Numbered from the stretch's first letter, positions 1-9,337 are shown. The stretch is 64,000 nucleotides of DNA from Anaerolineae bacterium (GCA_027494055.1 JAOSJO010000024.1:1-64000); one strand, 5' to 3'. Notes: generated from the sequence alone by a model not told the origin. Numbers and translations are program-made.

Positions 1-594
1 ACCTGAGTAGCTGGGACACGAGACTCCAGCACCTCAGGGTGGTGCATGGCCCTTTCTGGAAGTTCGCATATTTCCGGCTGCCCTCACAGAGACGATTACT
101 GAAGCGCGCCAACGACACGCCGCTCGATCCAGGCGGCGGCGCGGAAATACGAAGGCAAGGCCGTCAAGGACCCGCGCTTCTGCCTGACCCTGCCGGCGTG
201 GCGCCAGTATGGCGCGGGCATCGAGCGTATCCTCATCTGCCTGCGCGACCCGATTCAGGTCGCGCAATCCATCTGGAAGCGCAACCGCGTCGCCACCTGG
301 TACGGGCTACGGCTCTGGTACATTCATAATAAGACCCTGCTCGACCACATCACCGGTATTCCGGTGTGGTACGCCGATTACGGGAGCATCACGAACCCGG
401 AGACCAGCGTGGGCGAGCTGTGCCGCGCGCTGCACTTCCTGGGCTACGAATTCCCTGAAGAGGAACTGGCGGCCTTTGTCGCGCAGTGCGTCAAGCCGGC
501 CCTGTACCGAAACACGGGCACGGCGCAGGCGTATCCCGACCCTATTCAGCGCCTCTGGGACGACCTGTGCGCGCGCCACGCGGCGCAGTCCTGA
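1..594 (+). CDS. Sulfotransferase family protein, 3' part, frameshifted
   Basis: The N-terminus lies outside the window. From about position 100 frame 1 reads KDPRFCLTLPAW, then ERILICLRDP and AQSIWKRN, a pattern typical of the 3'-phosphate-binding strand and helix of PAPS-dependent sulfotransferases; the downstream CRALHFLGYEFPEEEL helix also fits. Bases 3 to about 130 continue the protein in frame 3 (VHGPFWKFAYF, LLKRANDTPLD), so a one-base error near 115-135 is likely. The P-loop that would confirm PAPS binding is missing. Sulfotransferases of this kind modify sugars or lipids, but the acceptor cannot be told here. The next gene starts about 60 bases downstream on the same strand. Confidence 0.6.
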
Positions 595-657
595 TCGGGT
601 CGCCGGTTGCTTCCCGTTGAAAACGGGATTTCCGAGGAGGGCCAGATCGCCTCGCCA

Positions 658-1724
658 ATGACCGACGACACGCCCATGCATCCGAGCAACACGAACGCCC
701 TCCGCCTGCGTCGGCTGTGGCGTCATGCCAGTGTTGTCCTTGCGCTGGTGTTGATCGTCATCATCCTGCGCAGCATTTCCTTTCAGGAAATCGTGGGAAG
801 CCCTCCAGTCGATGCAGATGGGCTACCTGTTTCTGGCATACAGCCTGAACGTTGGCGTGGTCGCGTTGATGGCGTATCGCTGGTGGCTGCTGTATACAAT
901 TGTGGACGCGCACCCGACCTACCTCTATTTGTTGAAGGTATCGTTTGTCGGCGTGTTCTTCAACAACGTGCTTCCCAGCACCATCGGCGGCGACGTGTAT
1001 CGCACGTTGCACATGGCGCAGCCCAAAGACGGGCGCGCGCAGCTTTCGCGCAGTTTCGCCACCGTCTTCCTCGACCGGCTCATCGGCCTGCTGGGCTGTT
1101 GCTGATCGGCGTGCTTGCTTTCTTCATGCAGGACACCGTTGCTATCCCCGGCGGTGCGCGCCTGTGGATTCCGGTCACACTGGGGCTGTTCGTGTTGGCG
1201 GCGTATCTCAGCATGAGGCGCGGTTTCTACGACCTCGTCGCCCGTCTTTTCTTCTGGCTGCCGCCGCGCCGGAGCAGGATCGTGAGCGTCATCTACAAGA
1301 TTCGCGACCATATCACCCTGTATGCGGATCACAAAGGGTTGCTGCTCAGGGCGCTGGGCGTGTCGATTGCGCAGCGCGCGATCTGGTTGTGGGGCTGCTA
1401 TCTGGTCGGGCTGTCGCTCGACCTGCGGGTGTCGCCGCTGGCCTTCTTCGCAGCGCTGCCCGTCATTGAAGTGATCCGGCTGATGCCGCTGACCGTGCAG
1501 GGCATCGGCGTCAGAGAGGGTTGTTTGTCCTGTTCTTCGGCGCGGCCGGCGTCACGAGTTCGAAAGCCACGCTCCTTGCCGCGCTGATCTACACGCTGCT
1601 GAGCCTCAACGGCCTGGTCGGCGGGGCGATCTACCTGCGCGACATGCGGCGGACCACAGAAAGCCACCGCGACCGGGCTGAGCGCCTGTCACTTCATCCG
1701 GAAGAGCGACCGCGTTACCGGTAA
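658..1724 (+). CDS. Lysylphosphatidylglycerol-synthase TM-type (flippase-like) membrane protein, frameshifted
   Basis: Multi-spanning membrane protein of the UPF0104/LPG_synthase_TM family (the flippase-like part of MprF). The reading frame changes three times, near 797, 1095 and 1518, and the joined protein is about 350 residues. It reads an N-terminal membrane segment (VVLALVLIVIILRSI), then the family-typical FNNVLPSTIGGDVYR, then LLLIGVLAFF, and finally LTVQGIGVREGLFVLFF. FFNxxLPSxxGGD and GIGxREG are hallmark motifs of the family. I chose ATG 658; a gaggagg purine run lies about 18 bases upstream, and ATG 676 is an alternative. Members move or modify membrane lipids; with a sulfotransferase upstream a lipid or glycan role is plausible but unproven. 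Confidence 0.7.
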
Positions 1725-1737
1725 GCGAAGAAGAATT

Positions 1738-1763
1738 GAACCGCAGATTACGCGGATAACGCG
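1738..1763 (+). repeat. Dispersed intergenic repeat, copy 1
   Basis: Begins gaaccgcagat and ends ggataacgcg, between two convergent genes. It matches 7182-7207 at about 22 of 26 positions. I recall such elements as common intergenic repeats in many high-GC bacteria; no function is visible. Confidence 0.55.
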
Positions 1764-3127
1764 GTTGACTCCCCTGCTATATGGGCCGACGCCACCGCAA
1801 GGCCGGCGCACGTCTGCACGCCGACCAGGCTCCGGATCGGCAACACGCGGTAGTTCAGGTCGCGCTCCAACTCGGCGCCGGCTTCCTCAAGCCGCGCACG
1901 CGCGGTGTCGCGCGCGGCCTCAATGGCCGCGTTCTGGTTGCCGTCCGCGAGTTCCTTGTCGAGCATCCGCGCGAACATGCCCAGGAGCAACATCCGGTAG
2001 AAGCGCGTCCCCAGCAGGTTGCTGAACAACTCGGCCTGCGTGGCCGGGCGGTTGGTCTCCTCAGACGCCAGCGCCCACTGCCGGTCGGCCTCGCGCCATT
2101 GCTTGCCGGTGCGCAGAAACGCCTCGACGGCGCGGCGGATCAACGTCTCCTGCTGCAAATAGCCCTGGACGCTCGCCAGCTTCGCTTCCATCCAGGTATC
2201 GTACTCGTCAGAGATGTCCAGCCGTTGCAGGATGGCCTCGCGGCGGAGGACGTCGGTGGGCGTCTGGTCGTTGACGCGGGGGTCGTCGTAATAGGGCATC
2301 TCCACGACCAGCGTGAACGTCCCGTGACGCCGGGCGTACTCCTCGCTCGACGCGCCGGACTTAATCACCTCCGCCGGGTCCGCGATGCCGTGCTCTTCGA
2401 GGTGATCGTACATCTCGCTCGTCGCCAGCATCCGGTAGATGGCGGGGGCGAAGGGCACGGCGTTGCTCACCTCCGGCTCGCCGAGGTCGAGCGCCAGGCC
2501 AAACCATTCAGGAATGGCGTGCAGCGTGTCATAGAGTGTGGGGCACTCCCGCGACAGGTAATAGTATACGCCGCCAAAGCCCGCGTTGTGCAGCGAGTAC
2601 ATGAACTTCGGCTTCACCTCGTCGATGACGCGCATCAGCGCCTGCGTTTCGGGCAGCGGGGCGTCGAACTTGAGCGCCTTGTACGCAACCGGGAAGGTCC
2701 ACTCCACTTGATCGAAGGGCGCGGGGCGGAAGAAGTGGCGCGCGTAGTTCGTCGGCGTGAAGGGGCCTTTGAACCACCCTTCGTTGAGCCGCATCCCGTC
2801 CGCGTCGATGCTCTTGATGAAGTGCCAGGTGTAGCCGAGTTCCCCGCGCAGCGCCGCGTCTTCACAGAGGCGGCGGCTCAGGTATTCGATGGTCATGGTG
2901 CCAATCGGTTCGTTCGGGTGGGGGCCGCCGAACACGAACGCGGCGGCAGGGCCGCCCTGGATGGTCAGCAGTTCGATGGGGTCGCCGCTGCGCGTCTCAC
3001 CGACGACGCGCAAGCTGGCGATGTCAGCGTATTCGGCAGCCAGTTGGTGGCTGGAGGCGCTTAGCTCGTCGATGGTCAGGAAGACTTTGTAATCAGGCAC
3101 ATCGGAGGCAATCGCGCGCAGGTCCAT
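1748..3127 (-). CDS. M14-family zinc carboxypeptidase-like protein
   Basis: A 459-residue peptidase of the M14 (carboxypeptidase A) clan. GGPHPNEP carries the HxxE zinc ligands, SLHNAG supplies the second His, and VVEMPYYDD is a candidate for the catalytic Glu region. No signal peptide is visible, so it probably acts in the cytoplasm. The C-terminal 150 residues are helical and not obviously part of the catalytic fold. It is divergent from the ABC permease gene that starts at 3276 and shares the intergenic promoter region with it. The pairing with oligopeptide-type importer genes suggests trimming of imported peptides or amides. The family is clear; the substrate is unknown. Confidence 0.85.
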   Translation of the reverse strand: MDLRAIASDVPDYKVFLTIDELSASSHQLAAEYADIASLRVVGETRSGDPIELLTIQGGPAAAFVFGGPHPNEPIGTMTIEYLSRRLCEDAALRGELGYTWHFIKSIDADGMRLNEGWFKGPFTPTNYARHFFRPAPFDQVEWTFPVAYKALKFDAPLPETQALMRVIDEVKPKFMYSLHNAGFGGVYYYLSRECPTLYDTLHAIPEWFGLALDLGEPEVSNAVPFAPAIYRMLATSEMYDHLEEHGIADPAEVIKSGASSEEYARRHGTFTLVVEMPYYDDPRVNDQTPTDVLRREAILQRLDISDEYDTWMEAKLASVQGYLQQETLIRRAVEAFLRTGKQWREADRQWALASEETNRPATQAELFSNLLGTRFYRMLLLGMFARMLDKELADGNQNAAIEAARDTARARLEEAGAELERDLNYRVLPIRSLVGVQTCAGLAVASAHIAGESTALSA

Positions 3128-3211
3128 GAGTTCGACAACTCCTTTGTGTGAGGAATGGGCCGCTGGACGATTATAGCTGCTTTTCTGTGACAGAGACAGC
3201 GCGCATACTCA

Positions 3212-3240
3212 TTGTTACTCCCGCGAGGCTGCGTTATCAT
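3212..3240 (+). promoter_or_regulatory. Putative sigma-70-type promoter for the ABC permease genes
   Basis: TTGTTA (3212-3217), a 17-base spacer and TATCAT (3235-3240) lie 36 bases before the permease start at 3276. Spacing is ideal and the -10 matches five of six consensus bases. Confidence 0.5.
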
Positions 3241-3275
3241 TACGAGGGACCCACGCCACTCGCAGAGGATAGATC

Positions 3276-4308
3276 ATGGGCGCGTACATCACCCGGAGGC
3301 TCTTGCAGGCTATCCCAACGCTTTTTGGCATTACCGTCATCTCGTTCTTCCTGATGCTCGCGGCGCCCGGCGACCCGGTGACCATGATTACGTTCAAGCC
3401 GAACGCGGATCCTGCGTCGGTCGAGAAGCTGCGCCGCCAGTTGGGCCTCGACCAGCCCGCGCTGGTGCAGTACGTCTACTGGCTGATCGGCAACGACTGG
3501 GTGCACATCGACGTGGACGGCGACGGCGAGGGCGACATCTACGGCACGCGCAAGGGCATTCTGCGCGGCGACTTCGGCCAGTCACTCCAGCACAAACGGA
3601 GCGTCGGCGGATTGATCGTCGAGCGCATCCCCGCGACGCTGCAACTGACCGTGACAGCGCTGCTGATCGGCTACGTGATCGGCATTCCGGTGGGCGTGCT
3701 GTCGGCGGTGCGCCCGCGTAGCTGGTTTGACCAGTTCGCGCGCGTCTTTTCGGTGATCGGGAACGCGGTGCCGGCTTTCTGGCTGGGGCTGCTGATGATC
3801 ATGTTGTTCAGCGTGCGGCTGGGTTTGCTCCCCATGGCGGGGATGCAGTCTGTCACCGGCCCAAGGGACGCGGACTTTGACCTGATGGACCGCGTCCGCC
3901 ACATGATTATGCCGGTGTCGGTGCTGGCGTTCGGGACCATCGCCAGCATTTCGCGCTTCATGCGCACCGAGGTCATTGAAATCATGGGGCAGGACTACAT
4001 CCGGACTGCCCACGCGAAGGGGTTGCGCGGAGGGTCGGTGCTGTGGCGACACGCAGTGCGCAATGCGCTCATCCCCGTTGCGACCTTCATCGGCCCTGCG
4101 CTCGGCGGCCTGCTGAGCGGCGCGGTGATCATCGAGCAGATCTTCAGCTGGCCCGGCATGGGCCGGCTGGTTATCAACGGCGTGTTCCAACGTGACTATC
4201 CCCTCGTGATGGCGAGCGTCGTCGTGGGCGCGGTTCTCTTCATCCTGGGGGGTGCTGCTGTCGGATGTCCTTTATGGCTGGGTTGATCCGCGCGTGCGCC
4301 TGAACTAG
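3276..4308 (+). CDS. ABC transporter permease, DppB/OppB family, C-terminal frameshift
   Basis: First inner-membrane permease of a peptide/nickel/opine-type importer (about 344 residues when repaired). It opens with YITRRLLQAIPTLFGITV, the usual first helix of the family, followed by membrane segments and the EAA loop around WRHAVRNALIPVATF with IIEQIFSWPGMG. A run of six G at about 4246-4251 contains one base too many: after VLFILG the frame is lost, but the next frame gives LLSDVLYGWVDPRVRLN, the normal family C-terminus, and stops at 4306-4308. The second permease starts 11 bases later, so the two are co-transcribed. No ATPase genes are in the window. Confidence 0.9.
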
Positions 4309-4319
4309 AGGCAGGGTCC

Positions 4320-5240
4320 ATGAGCACAACCGCTCCCCTTCAGAACGCAACCCTCGGCGCGCCGGTCGAGCTTGACCAACGCAAGATACGCACGCTGTGG
4401 CAGAACGCCTTTCGGCACATTGTGCGCGACCGGCTCACCATGGCCGCGTTGACAGTCCTGGTGGTGCTGACGCTGATCTGTTTCCTCGCGCCCCCCGTGG
4501 TCGAGAACGTGCTGGGCGTGGACGTCAACCGCACGAAGGTCCTGGACAAGTTCCGCCTCCCTGGCGATGGCTACGCGCTGGGCACCGATCACCTGGGCCG
4601 CGACCAACTGATTCGCCTGCTCTACGGCGGGCGCATCTCGCTGAGCATTGCCTATGCGGCCAGCCTGATGACGATTGTGATCGCCACCTCCATTGGCATC
4701 GTGGCCGGCTTTTTCGGCGGCAAGGTGGACGATATCATCATCTGGTTCATCAACACCCTGACGTCGATCCCGTCAATCTTCCTGTTGCTGATCGCGTCAA
4801 CGATCTGGTCGCCTTCGCCGGAGGTCCTCATCGTGCTGCTGGCGCTGCTGGGCTGGATGGGGACGTGCCGCCTGGTGCGCGGCGAGGTGATCACGATCAA
4901 GGAGCGCGAGTACATTCAGGCGGCGCACGCGGTGGGCGCGCCGGCCTGGCGCATCATGTGGAATCACATCTTCCCCAACGTGCTTTCCATCGTCATCATC
5001 TCGCTGGCGATTGACGCCGGCGTGCTGATTCTCGTCGAGTCGGGGCTGAGCTTCCTCGGCCTCGGCGTGCAGCCCCCCACGCCGACCTGGGGGAACATGC
5101 TCACAAACTCGCGTTCCTACTTCGTCACCGGTCCGCACCTGGTTGTGCTGCCAGGGCTGCTGATTACGATCACGGTGCTGTGCTTCTACCTGATCGGCGA
5201 TGGGTTCCGCGACGCGCTTGACCCGCGCTCGCATCACTGA
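4320..5240 (+). CDS. ABC transporter permease, DppC/OppC family
   Basis: A 306-residue second permease of the same importer. It has the family's cytoplasmic N-terminal helix (RTLWQNAFRHIVRDRLT), a first membrane span (LTMAALTVLVVLTLICFLAPPV), the conserved LGTDHLGRDQLIRLLYGGRISL block, and the EAA region ending LSFLGLGVQPPTPTWGNML. Length and motifs are normal and the frame is intact. It pairs with the permease just upstream to form the membrane channel. The solute-binding protein on the opposite strand (5348-7000) is the likely partner. The energising OppD/OppF-type ATPases are not adjacent and must be encoded elsewhere or be shared. Confidence 0.93.
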   Translation: MSTTAPLQNATLGAPVELDQRKIRTLWQNAFRHIVRDRLTMAALTVLVVLTLICFLAPPVVENVLGVDVNRTKVLDKFRLPGDGYALGTDHLGRDQLIRLLYGGRISLSIAYAASLMTIVIATSIGIVAGFFGGKVDDIIIWFINTLTSIPSIFLLLIASTIWSPSPEVLIVLLALLGWMGTCRLVRGEVITIKEREYIQAAHAVGAPAWRIMWNHIFPNVLSIVIISLAIDAGVLILVESGLSFLGLGVQPPTPTWGNMLTNSRSYFVTGPHLVVLPGLLITITVLCFYLIGDGFRDALDPRSHH

Positions 5241-5277
5241 GCCGCGCGCCGCCGGCCTGCGCGCGCGAACGCAAACG

Positions 5278-5310
5278 ATGGCCCCGCCTGAGCGAACCAG
5301 GCGGGGCCAT
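5278..5310. terminator. Bidirectional hairpin terminator
   Basis: A perfect 13-bp inverted repeat (arms 5278-5290 and 5298-5310, 7-nt loop) lies between convergent genes. The stem reads atggccccgcctg. There is only a short T-rich stretch on the + side, so it may be an attenuated or bidirectional terminator. Confidence 0.7.
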
Positions 5311-5347
5311 TTCGTCATTCAGTCAGGGCGCAAGTGGGGCCGGTACG

Positions 5348-7000
5348 TTATTGCTCGATGTACCATTTCTCCGGGTCCGTGTGCTGAGTCCACAGCCCAC
5401 CGAACTCGTAGCCCTTGATGCGCTTGTTCATCACGTTGACCTGGTTGGGTGAGACCGTGAAGTCATAGGCGACCTCTTCGAACATGATGCGCTGCGCTTC
5501 GACGTAGAACGGCGCGCGCTCTTCGTAGGCGCAGCCGGGCACCGTCTTGCCGCTATCCAGAAGCTGGTCCACTTCCAGGTTGACATAAGAGGTCATATTG
5601 AACCCGGCGTTGGGGATATCGTTGGCGCTGCGCGCGATGTTCCCGGCAATGCCGTCCGGGTCGGGCGGGAGGCCGCCGCCAAAGCCGACGACCAGCATAT
5701 CGAATTGCTGAGCCAGGAGTCTCTCAATGAACGCGCCCCATTCCAGAGACTCCAGGGTAATGTCCATCCCCAACTGCGAGAGCTGGTCCTGCGCGACCAG
5801 CGCGATGTTATCCCAGAGGTCGGTGACGCCGGGGCTTTGCATGATGGTGAGCTTCAGCGGCATCCCGTCTTTATCGCGGATGCCATCGCCGTCCGTGTCC
5901 ACCCAGCCGGCCTCTTCGAGCAGGGCCGCCGCCCGCTCCGGGTCGTAGGGCCAGGGTTCGAGGTCATAGTTGTAGGCCCAGGGGATCACCGGCTCGATCA
6001 CTGAGGCCGTGAGGCGGACGCCCTCGCCGTCGAGGGTCGCCAGGATGTCATCCTTGCTGTAGCCCATCGCAATCGCCTGGCGCACAAGGACGTCGCTTAA
6101 GATCGGGTGCGGGTCCTGCTCGATCAGGTTCCCGTCCGCGTCGTAGGCGGCCTGCGGGTTCTCTGGGTTGGCCCAGTTCATCGCGAACAAGGGCGTGTTA
6201 TGCAGCGGGAAGGATCCGGCGTTGAAGTTGTCGTACGAGCCAAGCTGTTTGTACTCGTCCGGGTACATGAACGCATAGTCCACCTCGCCGGCCAGGAGCA
6301 TCTGGTTGATCACGGCCGGCTCGGTCACGATACGCAACACCAGGTACGGGATATTCGGCTCCCCGTCGTAGAAGGTTGGGTTCGCCACCAGGCGCACGTA
6401 CTCGTCCGGCAGCCACTCGTCGAGCAGGTAGGGGCCGCCGCCGATATCAGGCGCAGTGTTCATGGGGTTGTCCATCACGTCGCTGAAGTCGGGCGCGAAC
6501 TTGTGCGAAGGCAGGATGTTGATGCCGAGGTTGCCGAGGAACGTGCAGTCTACCTCGGTCAACACGACTTCAACGGTCTTGTCGTCGATGACGTTGATTT
6601 CCTGAATCCGGATCACATCGCTCTTGCGCGGCGATTCGACCAGATCGGAGGCAATCGCGTCATAGGTGAACTTTACATCCTGTGCGATGATCGGCATGCC
6701 GTCGCTCCACACCGCGTCTTCACGGATGTAGAAGGTATAGGTCAGGCCGTCTTCCGAAATCTCCCAGGTCGCCAGGTCAGGGAGGATTTGCCCGGTCTGT
6801 GCGTCAACCTGGTACAGCGTCGGGAAGATGTAGCCGATCGCGTTGAACGAACCACCGTCTGCAGAAAGGATGGGGTTGAAGGTAATCACGTCGTAACTGA
6901 CGGCGAGGACGATGGTGTCTTCACTGCCCTGGCCGGCCGCAACACTCAGTGATGCCACGAGCAGTGCTACAATCACAAAGCACTTGGCAACCTGCTTCAT
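5348..7000 (-). CDS. ABC transporter solute-binding protein, family 5 (DppA/OppA type)
   Basis: A 550-residue periplasmic or surface binding protein. The N-terminus is a standard signal peptide (MKQVAKCFVIVALLVASLSVAAGQG) with no lipobox Cys. Typical family-5 features follow: LPDLATWEISEDGLTYTFYIREDAVWSDG, a mid-protein RQAIAMGYSKDDI segment, and LLEEAGWVDTDGDGIRDKDG, where the DxDxDG loop may bind calcium. These proteins capture peptides, sugars or glycosides and hand them to OppBC-type permeases. The matching permeases are on the other strand and end 107 bases away, so this gene is transcribed separately but probably serves the same importer. A purine-rich aggagagag ribosome site precedes the ATG. 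Substrate not predictable. Confidence 0.92.
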   Translation of the reverse strand: MKQVAKCFVIVALLVASLSVAAGQGSEDTIVLAVSYDVITFNPILSADGGSFNAIGYIFPTLYQVDAQTGQILPDLATWEISEDGLTYTFYIREDAVWSDGMPIIAQDVKFTYDAIASDLVESPRKSDVIRIQEINVIDDKTVEVVLTEVDCTFLGNLGINILPSHKFAPDFSDVMDNPMNTAPDIGGGPYLLDEWLPDEYVRLVANPTFYDGEPNIPYLVLRIVTEPAVINQMLLAGEVDYAFMYPDEYKQLGSYDNFNAGSFPLHNTPLFAMNWANPENPQAAYDADGNLIEQDPHPILSDVLVRQAIAMGYSKDDILATLDGEGVRLTASVIEPVIPWAYNYDLEPWPYDPERAAALLEEAGWVDTDGDGIRDKDGMPLKLTIMQSPGVTDLWDNIALVAQDQLSQLGMDITLESLEWGAFIERLLAQQFDMLVVGFGGGLPPDPDGIAGNIARSANDIPNAGFNMTSYVNLEVDQLLDSGKTVPGCAYEERAPFYVEAQRIMFEEVAYDFTVSPNQVNVMNKRIKGYEFGGLWTQHTDPEKWYIEQ

Positions 7001-7181
7001 GAGAATCCTCTCTCTCCTAGAGCAAATTGGACGCAGTGAATGGAACAGGCGGACGCAGTATCGTGCGAATTTCGCTGTGACTTAAGGTTACCTCCTTACC
7101 CCCAAGGCAGCCTCCTCAAATACCAGTATCCATGAAAGCAACCAAAGATGCAAGAGCGTTTTGCTGTGGCGGAGCGGAACG

Positions 7182-7207
7182 GAACCGCAGATAGCGTGGA
7201 TAACGCC
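7182..7207 (+). repeat. Dispersed intergenic repeat, copy 2
   Basis: Starts gaaccgcagat and ends ggataacgcc; about 22 of 26 bases match 1738-1763, in the same orientation. Confidence 0.5.
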
Positions 7208-7273
7208 GATCTGGAGGTCAGGTATCTATTCACGCCGTCTTGATCGGTATCTCGCTAAGTGTGTTTTTGTGAC

Positions 7274-7347
7274 CCGAAGACTAAAGTCGTCGGATAATAA
7301 AAAATATCGAGTAATAATACGGATTAGCCCGCGACTTCAGTCGCGGG
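7274..7347 (+). repeat. Paired-hairpin REPIN-like element, copy 1
   Basis: Two short hairpins separated by 34 bases: an imperfect one at 7274-7293 (core agactaaagtc) and a perfect one at 7328-7347 (arms cccgcgact and agtcgcggg around tc). The same arrangement occurs inverted at 28229-28304 with a 36-base spacer. This resembles REP doublets mobilised by RAYT-type transposases, but no such transposase is in the window. Confidence 0.65.
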
Positions 7348-7390
7348 AGCCAAAACGTGAACAGATGCGCGGTCAGGGAACCGGGCCGGG

Positions 7391-7419
7391 TTTACCCCCA
7401 TACTCGAAGAGGGTATAAT
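7391..7419 (+). promoter_or_regulatory. Putative sigma-70-type promoter of the glycan/RNase HII operon
   Basis: TTTACC (7391-7396), a 17-base spacer and a perfect TATAAT (7414-7419) lie 67 bases upstream of the reductase start codon. Confidence 0.6.
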
Positions 7420-7486
7420 GCCGCGCGCAACGTTCTGTAACAGCGCGAGACTGACCGCTGCGCGCGACGAAGGAGTCAGGTGAGCC

Positions 7487-8344
7487 ATGCGGGTGATGAT
7501 TACGGGCGCGTTAGGGCGACTGGGTGGGCGTCTGGTTGAGCTGATGCGCGCCACGCACGACGTGACCGGCGTGGACATTGACGAGTTCGACATCACCGAC
7601 CCCGCCGCCACGATGCAGGCGGTGCGCGAGGCCGCGCCGGAACTGGTCATCCATTGCGCGGCGATGACCGATGTCGATGGGTGCGCGCGCAACCCGGACC
7701 TCGCCATGCGGGTGAACGCCTACGGTACCGGCAACATCGCGCTCGCGTGCCAGGCCGTCGGCGCGGCGATGGCCTACATCAGCAGCAACGAGGTCTTCGA
7801 CGGGCAGAAGGCCACTCCGTACCTGGAATACGACCCGACCAACCCGATCAATCCCTACGGCTATTCCAAGTGGGCGGGCGAACAGGCGGTGCGGGACGCG
7901 CTCGCGCGCTTCTACATCGTCCGCACGTCGTGGCTGTTCGCGCACGGCGGGCGCAACTTTGTGCAGGCCATCCTGAGCCGGGTGCGGGCGGGGGAGTCGT
8001 TGCGCGTCGTCACCGATGAAGTCGCTGCGCCCACGTACAACGACGACCTGGCGGACGCCATCTCCGCGCTCGTACAAACCGGGCGCTACGGCGTGTATCA
8101 CCTGGTCAACGAGGGGAGCGCGTCGCGCTATGACTTCGCGCGCTACGTCCTCGACACGGCCGGCTACGCCTCCACGCCGATTGAGCCGATCACGCTTGCC
8201 GAGTTCGGCCGGCCCTCGCAGCCGCCGCCCTACGGCACGCTGCGCAACTTTGCCGCCGCCGAGCTGCTGGGGATCCGGCTGCGCCCCTGGGAGGCGGCGG
8301 TCGATGCCTTTCTGGCGCGCGAGGCGGTCGGGGAGACGAAGTGA
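7487..8344 (+). CDS. rfbD: dTDP-4-dehydrorhamnose reductase
   Basis: A 285-residue NAD(P)H-dependent short-chain reductase of the RmlD family that makes dTDP-L-rhamnose from the 4-keto sugar. The Rossmann glycine motif GALGRLG is at residues 8-14 and the catalytic YGYSK (YxxxK) follows AYISSNEVFDG. HCAAMTDVDGCA and VRTSWLFAHGGRNFV are strongly RmlD-specific. ATG 7487 is preceded by an aaggag ribosome site. The stop overlaps the GTG start of the next gene by four bases, so it is translationally coupled to a glycosyltransferase. Together they point to rhamnose-containing surface glycan synthesis. The other Rml genes are not in the window. Confidence 0.93.
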   Translation: MRVMITGALGRLGGRLVELMRATHDVTGVDIDEFDITDPAATMQAVREAAPELVIHCAAMTDVDGCARNPDLAMRVNAYGTGNIALACQAVGAAMAYISSNEVFDGQKATPYLEYDPTNPINPYGYSKWAGEQAVRDALARFYIVRTSWLFAHGGRNFVQAILSRVRAGESLRVVTDEVAAPTYNDDLADAISALVQTGRYGVYHLVNEGSASRYDFARYVLDTAGYASTPIEPITLAEFGRPSQPPPYGTLRNFAAAELLGIRLRPWEAAVDAFLAREAVGETK

Positions 8345-9294
8345 CGGACGCGCCGCTGGTCTCGGTCATCATCCCCAACTGGAACGGCGCTGCCTTCCTG
8401 CGCCCCTGCCTGGACGCGCTGCGCGCCCAGACCTACCCCACGCTTGAGGTCATCGTCGCCGACAACGCTTCGACCGATGGCTCGCGCGAACTGGTGGCGG
8501 CGGAGTACCGCGCGGTGCGCCTGGTGGCGCTGCCGGAGAATCGCGGCTTCACCGGCGCGTGCAACGCCGGCATTGGCGCGGCGCAGGGGGAGATCGTGGC
8601 GCTGCTCAACAACGACACCGAGGCCGCGCCCGGCTGGGTCGGCGCGGTGGTCGATGCCTTTCGCCGCCACCCGGAGGCGGGGATGGTCGCCTCCCGGATG
8701 ATGCTCATCGACCGGCCCGACACCTTCCACGCGGCGGGCGACTTCTACGGGGTGGACGGCGTGCCGGGCAACCGGGGCGTGTGGGAGCGGGATGTCGGCC
8801 AGTATGACGAGGAGGCGTACACCTTCAGCGCGAACGGCGGGGCGGCGGCCTACCGGCGCGCGATGCTGGACCAGGTCGGCCTGCTGGACGACGACTTCTT
8901 CTTCTCGTGCGAGGACGTGGACCTGGCGTGGCGCGCCCAACTGGCGGGCTGGCGCTGCATCTACGCGCCGGGCGCGGTGGTCTACCACCACCTGGCGGCG
9001 ACCGGCGGCGGCGCGACCGCGAGCTACTACGACGGGCGCAATTTCATCTACGTGCTGGTGAAGAATTACCCTGGCCCGCTGTTCCGCAAGCACTGGGCGA
9101 AGGTCGTGCGCGCCCAACTGCGCATCGCGTGGGATGCGGTGCGGGCGTGGCGGGGCGCGGCGGCGCGCGCGCGGCTGCGCGGGCAGCTCGCCGGGCTGTG
9201 GGGCGCGCCCCGCATGTGGCGCAAGCGGCGCGCGATACAGCGTTCTCGGCAAGTTACGATAGAATACCTGGAGACGGTTCTTTCCCCGGCCTGA
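8341..9294 (+). CDS. Glycosyltransferase family 2 (rhamnosyltransferase-like)
   Basis: A 317-residue GT-A fold transferase. VSVIIPNWNGAAFLRPCLDAL and VIVADNASTDGS are the nucleotide-sugar binding start of the fold; LLNNDTEAAPGW carries the metal-binding DxD-like acid, and FFFSCEDVDLAWRAQLAGW is the ED motif supplying the catalytic base. This subtype (with the EDVDL motif) often adds L-rhamnose, which fits the RmlD gene it overlaps by GTGA. No membrane span is evident, so it acts at the cytoplasmic membrane face. The GTG start is supported by the four-base overlap. Confidence 0.9.
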   Translation: MTDAPLVSVIIPNWNGAAFLRPCLDALRAQTYPTLEVIVADNASTDGSRELVAAEYRAVRLVALPENRGFTGACNAGIGAAQGEIVALLNNDTEAAPGWVGAVVDAFRRHPEAGMVASRMMLIDRPDTFHAAGDFYGVDGVPGNRGVWERDVGQYDEEAYTFSANGGAAAYRRAMLDQVGLLDDDFFFSCEDVDLAWRAQLAGWRCIYAPGAVVYHHLAATGGGATASYYDGRNFIYVLVKNYPGPLFRKHWAKVVRAQLRIAWDAVRAWRGAAARARLRGQLAGLWGAPRMWRKRRAIQRSRQVTIEYLETVLSPA

Positions 9295-9337
9295 GGCCTT
9301 TTGTATCGCCTGTGGGCCGGCCCCGCGTGAGGAGTTT

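Larger units (their letters stand above)
7001..7486. other. Intergenic region with repeats and a promoter
   Basis: About 490 bases without a convincing gene. It holds the 5' leader of the binding-protein gene on the minus strand, a dispersed repeat (7182-7207), a paired-hairpin element (7274-7347) and a promoter for the downstream glycan operon (7391-7419). A stretch around 7290-7325 is markedly AT-rich compared with its surroundings. Confidence 0.6.

Noticed and set aside
1781..3064. A 427-codon open frame on the + strand across the M14 peptidase gene
   Set aside because: It is the shadow of the peptidase in high-GC DNA; the minus-strand protein has all zinc-binding motifs.
7274..7347. Hairpin pair considered as a terminator or riboswitch
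   Set aside because: The same paired layout recurs inverted at 28229-28304 in an unrelated gap, so a dispersed repeat explains it better.
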